A stretch of 64,000 bases of DNA from Panax quinquefolius (taxonomy: Eukaryota > Streptophyta > Magnoliopsida > Apiales > Araliaceae): contig CM035160.1 in assembly GCA_020205615.1 (NCBI GenBank), forward strand, positions 122,316,605 to 122,380,604, written 5' to 3'. The position numbers and the translations under genes were made by a program. The notes under the pieces are model-generated. The model was given only the letters and a program-made list of their open reading frames with translations, searched no databases and was not told the origin of the DNA. Every line of letters begins with the position of its first letter. Positions within the stretch are counted from its first letter, which is position 1. This document shows positions 33,281 to 44,463 of this stretch, in pieces.

Positions 33281-33902
33281 CTTCTTGCACTTTCTTCCTC
33301 ATACGCATTAGCTCCACGTCTATAGCTTAAGCAGCTTTAACTTTATTGATTAAAGTCAGTTCTACTCGTATGTTTGCCATCATCATATGGGTCCATGAAG
33401 TCTTTAACTCTATCTCCATCCTTTGTAAGTCATATAAAATGGGCCTTTGCATTGACAATATCGCACTCGTACTTGCATATGATCTTCTACTCAATGTGTC
33501 AGCTACCACGTTCGCTTTTCCAGGATGGTATTAGATGGTATGATCATAATCTTTCAACAATTCAAGCCAACGTCGTTGTCGCATGTTGAGTTCCTTTTGA
33601 GTGAAGAAATATTTGAGGCTTTTATGATCCGTAAAGATTTCCACTTTCTCCCCATACAAGTAATGCCTCTAAATTTTAAGTGCGAAAACGACAGCTGCCA
33701 ACTCTAGATCATGAGTAGGATAATTCCCTTCATATTATTTGAGTTTCCGTGAGGCATAGGCTATGACTTTCCTATGTTGCATGAGAACACATCCTAACCC
33801 TTTTCCCGAAGCATCATTGTAGATGACAAATCCCTCCGAGCCAGATGGTATTGTCAGAATAGGTGCTGAAATGAGTCTCCTCTTGAGTTCTTGAAAATTC
33901 TT
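33281..33902 (-). pseudogene. pol: RNase H domain and spacer, element C (broken)
   Basis: All RNase H blocks can be followed on the minus strand between 33902 and 33510 ([41 protein letters not shown]). In-frame stops occur at several places, including the start of the domain (33903) and just before the YHPGKANVVADTLSRR block. The spacer 33509-33327 is open. Confidence 0.82.
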
Positions 33903-35057
33903 CTAACATTCCACGCTCCAACCGAATTTTGTATCTTTTCGAGTCAGCTGAGTTAATGGAGTAGTGATTCGAGAAAACCCTTCTATGAATCTCCGATAAT
34001 AACCAGCTAAGCCGAGAAAGCTACGTACTTTGGTCACTGATTTAGGTTGCTCCCAGCTTTGAATTGCTTCAATCTTTGTCGGGTCAACAGATATCCCATG
34101 ATTTGATATCGCGTGCCTAAGGAATGCAACTTCCTTAAGCCAGAACTCGCATTTCATCAACTTGGCATATAGCTTGTTTTCACGAAGCTTTTGGAGTATC
34201 AGCCTCAAGTGTTGCTCATGATCTTCACGGCTTTTGGAATATATGAGGATGTCATCAATAAAGACGACCACAAAATGATCTAAATATTCCTTGAATACTC
34301 GGTTCATCATATCCATGAAGGCAGCAGGAGCATTAGTCAATCCAAAGGACATGACTAGGAATTCATAATGCCCGTGCCGAGTTCTGAAAGTCGTCTTTGG
34401 AATGTCATCGGTTCTAATCTTCAATTGATGATATCCTGAACGAAGATCAATCTTTGAAAAGAATTTGGTGCCTTGCAACTGGTCAAACAGGTCATCAATA
34501 CGTGGCAATGGATACCTATTTTTGATGGTGACATGATTCCACTCCCGATAATCAATACAAAGTCGTATACTCCCATCTTTCTTCTTCACGAATAGAACAG
34601 GAGCACCCCAAGGAGACGTACTAGGACGAATGAAACCGATGTCTAACAATTCCTGCAATTGGGTCTTTAACTCCTGAAGTTCAATAGGAGCCATTCGATA
34701 TGGGGCTTTGCAAATGGGGTTTGTACTGGGTTCAAGGTCGATACAAAATTCAATTTCACACTCTGGGGGTAGGCCAGGAAGTTCTTCAAGGAATACGTTA
34801 GGAAATTTATTAACAACAGAAATATCATTCAAAACTGACGTATTTTTGTTTAAATCTGTGACATGAGCTAAGAAAGCTTGACATCCGTTTTTCAATAAAC
34901 GAATAGCTTTATGGCTTGAAATGACATTGATTGATTTTAATGGTTTAGTTGTTTGAATTCGCATAATAGGTTGGTTAGGAATATGAAAGCTAACAACCTT
35001 ACGAAAATAATTAATTTTTGCATGATGAGTAGTTAACCAATCAATCCCTAGAATCAC
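33903..35057 (-). pseudogene. pol: Protease end and reverse transcriptase, element C
   Basis: 384 open codons. It starts in the protease end ([15 protein letters not shown]), continues through a linker, and holds the full reverse transcriptase: [16 protein letters not shown] fingers, [10 protein letters not shown] with the first catalytic Asp, [10 protein letters not shown], and FIDDIL at 34245-34262 with the paired Asp residues, then the thumb ([16 protein letters not shown]). It is the best-preserved enzyme domain in the window. A frameshift at about 35060-35140 separates it from the DTGS protease part. Confidence 0.9.
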
Positions 35058-35138
35058 GTCAAATGCAAGTATTTTTAATGGAATTTAAATCGACAGGTAA
35101 TGTGAGGGTACCAATTTGAACCAAACAAGACTTATAAA

Positions 35139-35495
35139 TCAGGATGTAATGAAGGTTTCTCCTAACGGAGTTTCAACAGATAAGTCAAAGTCTAATTTCT
35201 CCGGAGTCAAATTTAATCGTTGAGCGCAAGTAGGAGAAATAAAAGAATGGGTAGAACCAGTATCAAATAAGGTATAAACTTCGCTAGAGTTTATGATAAG
35301 TTTACCCGTGATGACCTTGTTCGGGTTCCTTGCTTTTTGGGAGGTCACAACAAATGCTCTCCCTTGCACCACCGGCTTTGACTTTTCTAGGACAGGTTTT
35401 GGTGCCTCCATCCTAGCTGAACTTGTCTTTGGTGAACGACAAAATCGGGCTAGGTGACCTTCTCTTCCACAATTATAACACGCTTTAGATGGCAT
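35139..35495 (-). pseudogene. pol: Second zinc knuckle and protease start, element C
   Basis: A C-x2-C-x4-H-x4-C knuckle (CYNCGREGHLARFC, 35439-35480) binds nucleic acid in Gag. The aspartic protease active site DTGST has its Asp at 35262-35264. The stretch is open for 118 codons. The first knuckle, just upstream, is broken by a stop (CFKCGGE-stop-H). Confidence 0.87.
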
Positions 35496-36514
35496 CGCAC
35501 AGTTTGGACTGATGTGTCACTCCCCTCCGCATTTGAAGCATATGATAGGTGGTCGTTCTCCTTCCTTGACAACGGGTGTTGGTGCTGACGTCTTTCCATC
35601 ATTGTTGAATCTCCTCTTCTTGAAATGTCCATTCTTATTGTCTTGGCTATGATTACCACCGAAGTGGTTACCATTTCTGGCATGTTGATTCCCTCTATGC
35701 TTGTTGTCACCATTTCAATGACTGTTACCACTGGTATTTTCATGCTGTCGGCTGCTTTCCCTTGGTTGCGTTGACTCATTACCGCGCTCCAATAACTGAG
35801 CCCTATTTACAACATCTGAATACAAACACAGTTTATGAGAAATAAGATATTGACGTATCTCCGGTTTCAAACCTCTTAAAAACATTCGCGTCATTCGTTC
35901 CTCATTATCGACCAAATGGGATGCAAACCGGGATAACTCCGCGAATTTAGCCTCGTATTGCGATACGATCATATTGTTTTGTTCCAACTTGATAAACTCT
36001 ACCTCCTTCATGTGACGAATACTTTCGGGAAAGTACTTGTCGTTGAACAGCTCTTGGAACTTCTCCCAAGACATCTTGAGTGCGTCGGCCAGTTGAGTAT
36101 GCTTTTATGATTCCCACCAGTAATCTGCTTCTTCACGCAACATAAAGGTGGCGAAGGAACCTTTTGCTCCTCGGCGCATCCCAAGACATCAAATATCTTG
36201 GTGATATGATTTATCCATGCTTCTGCCTTAAGTGGTTTTGGCTCTCCAATAAACTCCGGTGGTCCCAGCTCCTTGAATTGTTTAGCAGTGATCGTCCGAG
36301 AGTTTCCAGTGTTTACACCTGCATTTTAAACAAGAGCCGCTCTCGCCTGATGTTGTATGAAGCCTCGGAACATTCCATCGTTCATCATTTGGTTAGTGTT
36401 GTTGTTTGCATGAGGATTGTCGCCTTCCTGATGCACATTATCCTGGTTATTGATCTGTGGAGACTCAACGGTCTCCTGTGCTCCATTGATGTTCTCAACA
36501 TTCTCGGATGCCAT
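35496..36514 (-). pseudogene. gag: Gag, element C (broken)
   Basis: The start is ATG at 36512-36514 after a ~175-base leader. The Gln/Asn-rich N-terminus is open to a TAA at 36326-36328. The frame then shifts near 36160, and another TAA falls near 36110. From 36074 to 35715 the central Gag domain is open (MSWEKFQELFNDKYFP…LISHKLCLYSDVVNRAQLLE) and then stops in the His/Asn-rich tail. Gag forms the particle and packages the RNA. Element D's partial gag at 60503 is homologous to this N-terminus. Confidence 0.85.
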
Positions 36515-36688
36515 TTTCAAACACTGCCACAAAATAAGGGTTAATGGACATGCAACATATTATCCCTATACTATGACCGACCAATCAAATACCAAATAAA
36601 CTTAGGTAGGTCATACTAGCGAAGGAATTCCCCGTCTCTCCCCTCCTAGTTCTAGTCTCACATCTTAGCCAGGGATCATATCCCTAAG

Positions 36689-36700
36689 CTTTGATACCAA
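36689..36700 (-). other. Primer-binding site of element C
   Basis: On the minus strand TTGGTATCAAAGC follows the 5' LTR with a one-base gap. Apart from one base it matches TGGTATCAGAGC, the complement of the initiator tRNA-Met 3' end. Confidence 0.85.
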
Positions 36701-36701
36701 C

Positions 36702-39457
36702 TGTGATGCCCCCAAAATAGGTATACATCACCCATCTTGGGTCACCAAATACATGCTACAGAATACAAATACAATCTTAAATATACAATATGAGCTGTGA
36801 GTTTTAATACAAATATTGTTGTCTAGACAATATACAAACTCAAATTCAATATTATTACATTTATTTTCCCACTATTTTCACAGAATAGTGAGGACTACTA
36901 ATGCTATCATCTGGTCCGTCACTCCGTTCCCCGACTAGTCCCTTCTACGTTCTCATTTCACAGAGAAACAATGAAAGTAAAAGGTGAGCTCAACTAGCCC
37001 AAGAGGAAATATTATAACTAAGATAATGCGAGAATATGTTATCGTTAGCCTTGAACGATGTTAAACCGATATAATATAACAACCATCAAGTTTAACTGCA
37101 GTGGAACAAGCAATCCATTAAAAGAGTCAAGTAGAGAATAAAATCTACTATCTTTTATGATTTAAAAGGTTTTTCATCACTTTTATCGCTGGGACTCAAC
37201 TTAATAAATAATCCACATCATCAAATCACCCCTGCACTACGGACCAAGGATATTCTTTAGTATCATGATCACAAATTATCCATGCACTACGGGCCAAGGA
37301 CATTCGTGTATTCATTAATGGTCATGATCATGCCAATAACTGTCCATCAATGCACTACGGGCCAATGAGGACTTTTTCCACATCATTTGTAACAATACAG
37401 TCATGATTACACCGAATAATCCCTGGTCATAATCATACCAAGTCCATCTATGCACTATAGGCCACAGATGACTTTCAACAAAATATAAACATGAGGATGA
37501 TGATGATGATATAAGAATTCAATAAAAAAAGTTCAAGAATTAATTTATCCAGGAACCAATAACGTCCAAATTGTCAACATGATACTGCTTTGTAGAGTAA
37601 AATTCAAGAATGCTCAGAAGAATATTTCCATGAAAAGATACTGGATGAAGCGCAAATATCAAGGATATTCCACTAATTTCATGGAGTATAGAAGTCAAAA
37701 CTTTAGCCAACTGAGTATAATAAGGAATGGAAAAATAAAAAAAAATCACCAGGCATGCGATAGACCGCACAGGCAGGTTATTCCAACAGAATAATAATTA
37801 ACGGAACCAGGTCCGGCGTAAAAGCGCATGCATAACAAGATATTCCAACGAATAATAATGGCGAGAATCAGTCGGCATAAAATGCATGAATAGGATATTC
37901 TACGAATAATAAATAATGGAACCGGTCATGCGTAAAAGCATGCAGACGGGATGTTCAATGTAAGGACAAATAATAGAACCAGTCCCATGTAAATGCACGC
38001 ATGTGATATATTCAATAGAATAATAAAGAATGGAATAACGAAGAATTTCACCAAGTATAGGGTAGCTTGGCGTATCTGAGTTATTCAACGAATAATAAAG
38101 AATGGAATAACATAAGTTCTCTTCATGGATAAGAAAGAAATAATACTCCCTACCTTAGAAAAAAAACTATATACTAGAATAGTGAGGTAGTGAGAATTCT
38201 CTCTTCTTTTTCTCTATAATTTCTCTCTATAATAATCGCTCTAAAGCTTTTGTGAATTGGTGAGAAATGAAGGAAGAATGAGCTTCTATTTATAGGAAAA
38301 TATAGTTTTGATAATTGCACGTTTTGGGGCTCGAAAATTACTGATCTGAATACCTCCAACTTTTCTTTCATTTTTAATTTAGTCCTGCAAGTATTATCAA
38401 ACTTACACCACCTCCCTAATAGTAAATAATGTGAATCAATAGTTCAATCATGTGAATCAATAGTATAATCATGTGAAAATACGAATTACGTTATATAGTA
38501 CCTCCATCTATACCTCCATTTTAACTTAGTCATGCAAGTATTATCAATCTTGCACCAACTCCCCTAATAGTACAAGAATGTGATTCAATAGTACACATGT
38601 GAACAAATAGTTATATAAGCATGTGAATTAGTAGCAATTAATTGCTCATTTATCCGATAAATTACCCGATTTATCAATATAACCCCAGCACATCAATTAT
38701 CACCTAATAGATGTCGATTTCCACTAACACTAATAATCCCAACACAATGGAACTATCAAAATTCATTTTTAATCAACACAACTTATTCATCATTAATATT
38801 ATAACTCACAATATTTAACAACCAGGTCGTTCTCAGGAAAGAGGGGGCTTTCCGATAAGGATTTCTCCTTATTGGCGCGCAATTAGGTGACCAAACCTCT
38901 CCTTGACAGAACTTCTAGACATTGTCAATATTGCAAATAATAATATGAATAACTTTGTCGTCTCAATTATTGATTTAATAATAATACATATTATGCAGAT
39001 GATACTATGACAATAATTGAATCAATAATATGAGAGATATGATCAAAGCAATTCTTGTAGCAATAATTGAGTATAAGTGAGTGACTTCTCACGTAAGCAT
39101 CAATAATCAATACCGTGTGCTACTATGCAACCACGCGTATTACTGTACTTTTAACACCGGGTGTTTCAATAGTTAACGGTAAAACTTCCGCCGTTATTTT
39201 CATAAAGTATTTTTGTCGTTTTCTCAATCCGACAATAATTCCGTTGTGGGGGTCCACCAACGATTGTGCCATTGTACAAATATTTCCTGTTAAAACGAAT
39301 ATTCCCCGACCAATCGAACATTATATAACAACTTGCGTACTTTGCAAAGTTTGTAAATATTACCCACAACTATAACATTATATCAAATCCACACTATAAA
39401 ATTCAAAAATATATTAAGAGAAAATTATTCTTTATTCATAAAAGTTGGGGTCTTACA
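36702..39457 (-). repeat. 5' LTR of element C (2.76 kb)
   Basis: Plus-strand view TGTGATGCCCCCAAAATAGG…GGGGTCTTACA. It carries the minus-strand TATA box TATAAATAG at 38286-38294 and the 58-bp-type repeats at about 37790-38110. Confidence 0.95.
38286..38294 (-). promoter_or_regulatory. LTR TATA box (element C, 5' LTR)
   Basis: TATAAATAG on the minus strand, upstream of the CT- and AGAGAGAAA-rich leader, as in element A. The 3' LTR has lost it. Confidence 0.72.
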
Positions 39458-39462
39458 TAAAC
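39458..39462. repeat. Target-site duplication of element C (right)
   Basis: TAAAC, identical to 29228-29232. Confidence 0.95.
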
Positions 39463-40968
39463 GCACATACAGGATGTTCTAACAGAATAATAAATAACGG
39501 AACCAGGTCATGCGTAACACACAGACATGATGTTCCAACAGAATAATAAAAATGGAATAATAGAAGAATTTCACCATGTATGCGGTACTTCGCATAGACA
39601 TGTTATTCCAACATAATGATAAAGAATGGAATAACAGAAGAATTTCACCAAGTATAGGGTAGCCCGCGTATACAGGTTATTCCAACAGAATAATAGAGAA
39701 TGGAATAACCGAAGTTATCTTCATGAATAAGAAAGAAATAATACCTCTTACCGTAAAAGAAAAGTATTCCGACTGGTAGGGCGAGGATATTCTTGAAGAA
39801 AACTTGCACTAATTTCTATGTTCAAAGCTTTCTTAAACTCTAAAGAAATACGCTCAAGATTATAGAAGTAGAATTCTCTGAACTTCTGGTGTGATTTTTA
39901 ATTCTAACTAAGCATCCTATTTATAGAAGAATGGAAAGGATACTATGCTGCACTATGCAATAAAATATAATATATTCTATTTATAATCAAATAAAATAAA
40001 ACTTTATAAAAAGTATTCTATTTATATATAAAAAGTTTTTACTATGCAAACACTATGCAAATACTATGCAACACTATGCATAATAAAATATAATATATTC
40101 TATTTATAGTCTAATAAAACAAATAACTTTATAAAAATATTCTATTTTATATAAAAAGATTTTACTATGCAAAACACTATGCATAATAGAATATAATATA
40201 TTCTATTTATAGTCTAATAAAATGTATAACTTTATAAAAAAGTATTACATTTTATATAAAAATCTTTTTTTTTATTACATTAATAATACTAATAAAATAA
40301 AATGTATCATCATTATTATAATTCACAATATTAATCGACCGGTGTCGTTTCTTCTGAAAGAGGGGCTTTCCAATTAGGATTTCTCCTATTGGCCGCAATT
40401 AGGTGACCAAACCTCTCCTCGATGTAACTTACAGACATCATTAATATTGTAAATAATAATATTAATAACTTTGTCATCTCAATTATTGATTTAATAATAT
40501 ATAAAATATTGACAATAATTGAATCAAATAACGTGAGATCTTATCGCAACAATTATTGTAGCAATAATTGAATAAAACCGAGTGACTTCTCACGTAAACA
40601 TCAATAATCAATATCGTGTAATACTATTATCTGTAATAGCCAGACATTACTTTACTTTTAACACCGGGTGTTTCAACAGATTAACAGTAAAACTTCCATT
40701 ATTATTTTCATAAAAATATTTTTATGTCGTTTTCTCGATCCGACAATAATTACATTTTTGGGTCCACCAATGATTGTGTCGTTATCTGAATATTCCTCAT
40801 TAAAACGAATATTCTCCCCAAATCGAATATTATATAACAACTTGTTTACTTTGCAAAATTTGCAAATATTACCCATAACTATAACATTATAAAAATTCAC
40901 ACCTTAATATTCAAAAATGATATTTATTGAAAATTTATCTTTATTCATAAAAAGTTGAGGTTCTTACA
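39463..40968 (-). repeat. 5' LTR of element B, outer part right of element C
   Basis: It continues the LTR interrupted at 29232, matching 23590-25139, and ends GGTTCTTACA at 40968. It includes a minus-strand TATA box near 39920 and the AT-rich ACTATGCA repeats also present in the 3' LTR. Confidence 0.92.
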
Positions 40969-40973
40969 GTAGT
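40969..40973. repeat. Target-site duplication of element B (right)
   Basis: GTAGT, identical to 22451-22455. Confidence 0.95.
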
Positions 40974-41068
40974 GATAAAATTTTATATAAATTTTAATTA
41001 TTAAATATCTTTCTTAATTCATGTAAATAAAGCTAAAATGACTATATATTATTATGAAATAGAGGTAG
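40974..41068. mobile_element. Stowaway-like MITE, right part
   Basis: It ends AAATAGAGGTAG, the inverted complement of the left terminus at 22275, followed by TA (41069-41070). Confidence 0.72.
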
Positions 41069-41654
41069 TATAATATTAGTGTGGCCTTGAAGTTTTTTTT
41101 CTTTCTTTTAACTTTATTTTTATCTTATATAATTGTAAAAGTTATAATTATATAAAATTTTATAATCAACATCAACTATTTAGTTCAGAATTACAATAAT
41201 TATTAACATAGCATAAAAAAGAAATACTCCTCACATAAAGGAAAAATACATGCCTTTCATGATGGAGAAATAAAGATCGGCACTTTTTATTCGACTTCTT
41301 TTATAAAAAGAAACACTGACTATATTATGTTTCTCAAAAGATATAATTATAGTCAATAGTTTTATTTAAATATCAACTTTGAACAATATATACATATATT
41401 TGAAATTTAATTATATATTAATGATTTCAAAATAAGAAATTTCAATGAATCATATTTTGCACTTCATAATAGCCATTGAATAAAAAAAAATCAGCCAAAA
41501 AAAGAATATACTTTTCCAGATTATGATAGTTTCTTTATATTTATTTATTTATTTATAAAATCAGATTTTATTTTAAAATTTTAATTCTCTTATAAAAACT
41601 CAAAAAATAACTAAATGTAATCAACGATCAAAATTACAAGTTACTTAAATATAA
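41069..41654. other. AT-rich intergenic DNA
   Basis: No gene, terminal repeat or primer-binding site is visible. Short AT-rich tracts only. Confidence 0.6.
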
Positions 41655-42005
41655 TCTATCTAATAAAATATAAATGATTTTAAATTTTCCGCTCACTCAA
41701 TAAATCATCTGGGCCGTCCAAAGTTTAGGATAAATCTCACCATCCATCTATCTAATATCTATCTAATCTATCTAAATACAAATGGTTTTGAATTTCCCGC
41801 TCACTCAATAAATCATCTAGGCCGTCCAAAATTTGGGATAAATCTCACCGACCATACAGTGTCGGAGGCACGGGATACATCTAGTATCTAACAAAATACA
41901 AATAATTTTAAATTTTCCGCTCACCCTAATAAATCATTTTGGTCGTCCAAAGTTTGGGATAAATTATACCGTACACGTAATGTCGGAGGCACGAGACACA
42001 TCTAG
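41655..42005 (+). mobile_element. Tandem Helitron-like short units
   Basis: Three related units start with TCTA[TA]C at 41655, 41767 and 41887, each after an A. The second and third end CATCTAG (41884, 42005), each before a T. TC…CTRR between A and T is the Helitron pattern. Unit 2 has a possible short stem CCGAC…GTCGG about 13 bases before its end. Units are 112-120 bp and share TTTCCGCTCACTCAATAAATC and GGGATAAAT blocks. They encode nothing. Confidence 0.5.
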
Positions 42006-42705
42006 TATGAAATATAACATCTACTGTAACACATTATCTATGCTAGTACTCCACCTAACTGTCATGCGTATTTATAATTTAGACTAAAAGACAATTTACA
42101 CCCCAAATTTTATATCACTGTTAATTTTTGCACCCCAAATTAAAAAAGATATTAAAGTACATCTCGAACTTTAATTATACTTAACAAAAAACACATTTTC
42201 TTCACTTAATCGGTCAAAAGTGACCGGCTACGTGTGTAATGTTTATTAAAGAGGGGTAGTTTTGATTATTTACATTACATGCACTTTCGTGTCCCTCTTT
42301 CTTCATCGTCTCTCCATCTTTGACTATATTCCACTCACTCAGTTTCAAAGGAGGAAAAGCACTGAGGACGAAGAATGAAATGTTTGCCCAGGCTCTGCAA
42401 ATACTGTTCGATATGAGGTGGAAACAAAGATCCTTCACTCAGAAAAAAATCTTGATTTGTTCCTTTTACTGTTATTTCCAAAATCGTCCATCTCTTAATA
42501 GATTGAAGATGCTAGCTACTGTTTGTTTGGTACATTCTGTTTTCAGTCCTATTTTCAAATTGTAAGTATATCACTATCTGCTGTTGCAGAAGATGATTTA
42601 GTGTTTGTTGAGCTGGAAATTTAGAGAAATTATAAGTGCCAGATCTGTTGTTCACTCACTTATAGTCAATTTAGGATATTGGGCCTTTTGATTCAATCAT
42701 ATATT
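42006..42705 (+). other. Intergenic DNA upstream of the BURP-like fragment
   Basis: No gene is recognised. A small palindrome CGGTCA-AAAG-TGACCG lies near 42211. CACCCCAAATT occurs twice near 42100-42140. Composition becomes less AT-rich toward 42700. Confidence 0.5.
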
Positions 42706-43438
42706 ATGTTCATCGGCAAAACTCCTCTGCTTCCCTGATGTATCGCCGAGTCTCAAAAAGCACGACCAAAACATCGATTTCTCCTCGTACTTGGACAGAA
42801 ACTTCACCAATTACGGGACACTCAAAGGCGGTGACAAAGACTCCTTTGAGAACTACTCCGACGGAGAAAACATCCCCGTCAACACGTTCTGGCGGTATGG
42901 CCGTGACTCAGTGGGCCACGATACGAAATTTTCTAATTATGCCCGTGATACCAATGTAGCCGAACAAAGCTTCAATTCTTACGCCGGCGGTTCGACTGGA
43001 GGTGCTAGCGGATTCACCAACTACTACAAGGGAACTAGCGTGCCCAACCTTTACTTCAACTCCTATCAGCCGACAACAACGGCCAACAGTCTTTCACAGC
43101 TTACACCGAGGAAGCCAACTCTGGAGGCGAGTCCTTTGCTAGCTATGGAAAAGACGCAAATGGGCAGCCCAACAATTTCAACACTTACGCAAAAGACTCT
43201 AACGTTATCGGATCGAGCTTTTTCGGGTACGGACAAAATGCAAATGGCGGATGCCGATAATTTCACCTCGTATGGGACTAACGGTAATGTCCCAGAAAAC
43301 AACTTCAAGAATTACGGCGATACTGGTAATGGAGCTGTTGAAAGTTTTGTAAATTACAGAGATCAGGCTAAAGTTGGTGATGATACGTTCCAATCTTATG
43401 GTAAAAATTCGAATGCTAAATCGACCATAAGTGAGTGA
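42706..43438 (+). pseudogene. BURP / polygalacturonase-1 beta subunit-like fragment
   Basis: It encodes the FxxY repeat region typical of the non-catalytic polygalacturonase beta subunit, a cell-wall protein of the BURP family. It begins CSSAKLLCFPDVSPSLKKH, then repeats FTNY, FENY, FSNY, FNSY, FTNY, FTSY, FKNY, FVNY and FQSY at ~14-residue steps. Between about 43068 and 43250 the repeats (FTAY, FASY, FNTY, FFGY) lie in another frame, so two compensating frameshifts are present. The signal peptide and the C-terminal BURP domain with its Cys-His pattern are missing; the frame stops at 43438. GC content is clearly higher than in the neighbours. It is probably a captured or decayed gene piece. 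Confidence 0.8.
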
Positions 43439-43704
43439 ACAACATATCCGATAATGTTGGAGTAATTGATCGATTCCAGGCGAACTTATATTCTTCCTTG
43501 AGGAGGAATTGCTTGTGTTGTTTCCATAATGATGGTTATCATCCATAAGCTCCCACTTATTCTATTCTTCTTTTGGATTTGTGATGCTTTTCGTAAATTA
43601 GGTAGTGCTGGCTTGACCCTTCTTTTTTACAATAATTTGCTGGTGTTTTGCAATGTAAGCTTATTCCGCACTAATGGACTTTCAATTAATCATTATAACG
43701 TGGC

Positions 43705-44309
43705 ATGTCTGTTACTGATGCGAGAACAAATATTATTAGGTGTTGCAAGTTGAAAGGGCCGTATAGTGATGGAGAAGACAAAATTTCTACTGAGGAGGTG
43801 AGTGTTAATGAAGTTACATGGGAAAATAATTTTGATACTGCTGAAGCCAATTCATATACGACTACTGCTGTCGGGAATCAAGATTGTAGAACAAAAAGGC
43901 ATGTAAAGAATGTGGGTTGAGTTTATTCGCTATTTTCTAATCGGAAGGATTTTTCAAGACCACTATTACCATCTAAGGTGTGCTTCATGCCAGTAATATT
44001 TGAATGAATTTATGATAGTTGTCATTTGTCTTTGTAACATCCCTAATTTGTTGTTTTTTCATAATTCCTAGTAATGCAGAGCTGACCGCCTATATTGATG
44101 TAATGATGCACTTAGAAGCCTTTAATTTATTGTCATTACATGTTCGTGATATACTAAAGCAACTTTGGGAAAATAAGGTTGATATTCTCTCATATATCTG
44201 CGGTATTCAGAATGAGGGACTTAATACATTTGCACAGATAGCAAGTCACTCCATGTTTTTTATAGATGCCCTTCTTGTATCTGCTGTTGTTGAGGTGTGT
44301 TTGATTTAG
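43705..44309 (+). pseudogene. Possible RNA polymerase I largest subunit-like exon pieces
   Basis: Two open stretches read in the same direction as the BURP piece. The first (43705-43920) ends in an acidic part (SDGEDKISTEE…CRTKRHVKN). The second (about 44072-44309) follows a plausible acceptor TTCCTAG. It reads ILKQLWENKVDILSYICGIQ and later HSMFFIDALLV, which resembles the N-terminal clamp segment of the Pol I largest subunit just before its PPxxFRP motif. That motif itself is not preserved. The call rests on short motif recall only and could be wrong. Confidence 0.32.
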
Positions 44310-44463
44310 ATAGGATGATTGTGACTGAAATTGGTTTGTACAGTGGGTTTTTTGTGGGGGAAATTGGGGATTGAGAGCAATTAACTTAAACAGGAGAAAC
44401 AGGGGGAATTGGTTTGGTGAAGAAACATGGGAGGAATTAGCTGATGAAGAAGATATGAAAAAG

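Larger units (their letters stand above)
29233..39457 (-). mobile_element. Element C: full-length Tekay/Del chromovirus (10.2 kb)
   Basis: Structurally complete, minus strand: 5' LTR 36702-39457, PBS near 36689-36700, gag-pol about 36514-31887, polypurine tract 31876-31888, 3' LTR 29233-31875, TAAAC duplications. It is inserted in the 5' LTR of element B. Domain order is Gag, zinc knuckle, protease, RT, RNase H, integrase, chromodomain. Several stops and frameshifts in gag and RNase H make it non-functional as read. The LTRs differ by substitutions and by a 64-bp deletion in the 3' copy. Confidence 0.95.
22456..40968 (-). mobile_element. Element B: chromovirus, split by element C
   Basis: Minus-strand element: 3' LTR 22456-25139, polypurine tract 25140-25152, degraded pol and gag 25153-28931, then 5' LTR parts 28932-29232 and 39463-40968 separated by element C. 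It is flanked by GTAGT duplications. Without C it spans about 8.3 kb. The primer-binding site, the 5' end of gag and the last ~0.9 kb of the 5' LTR are gone through one deletion at 28927-28931. Many stops and frameshifts make it inactive. Confidence 0.92.

Noticed and set aside
29233..39457. Element C as an active, intact retrotransposon
   Set aside because: The structure is complete, but gag has stops and a frameshift, the first zinc knuckle is broken, RNase H has stops and the frames are split.
42214..42565. Short frames on both strands upstream of the BURP piece, considered as its signal peptide exon
   Set aside because: No signal peptide or splice link to the CSSAKLLCFP start could be shown.
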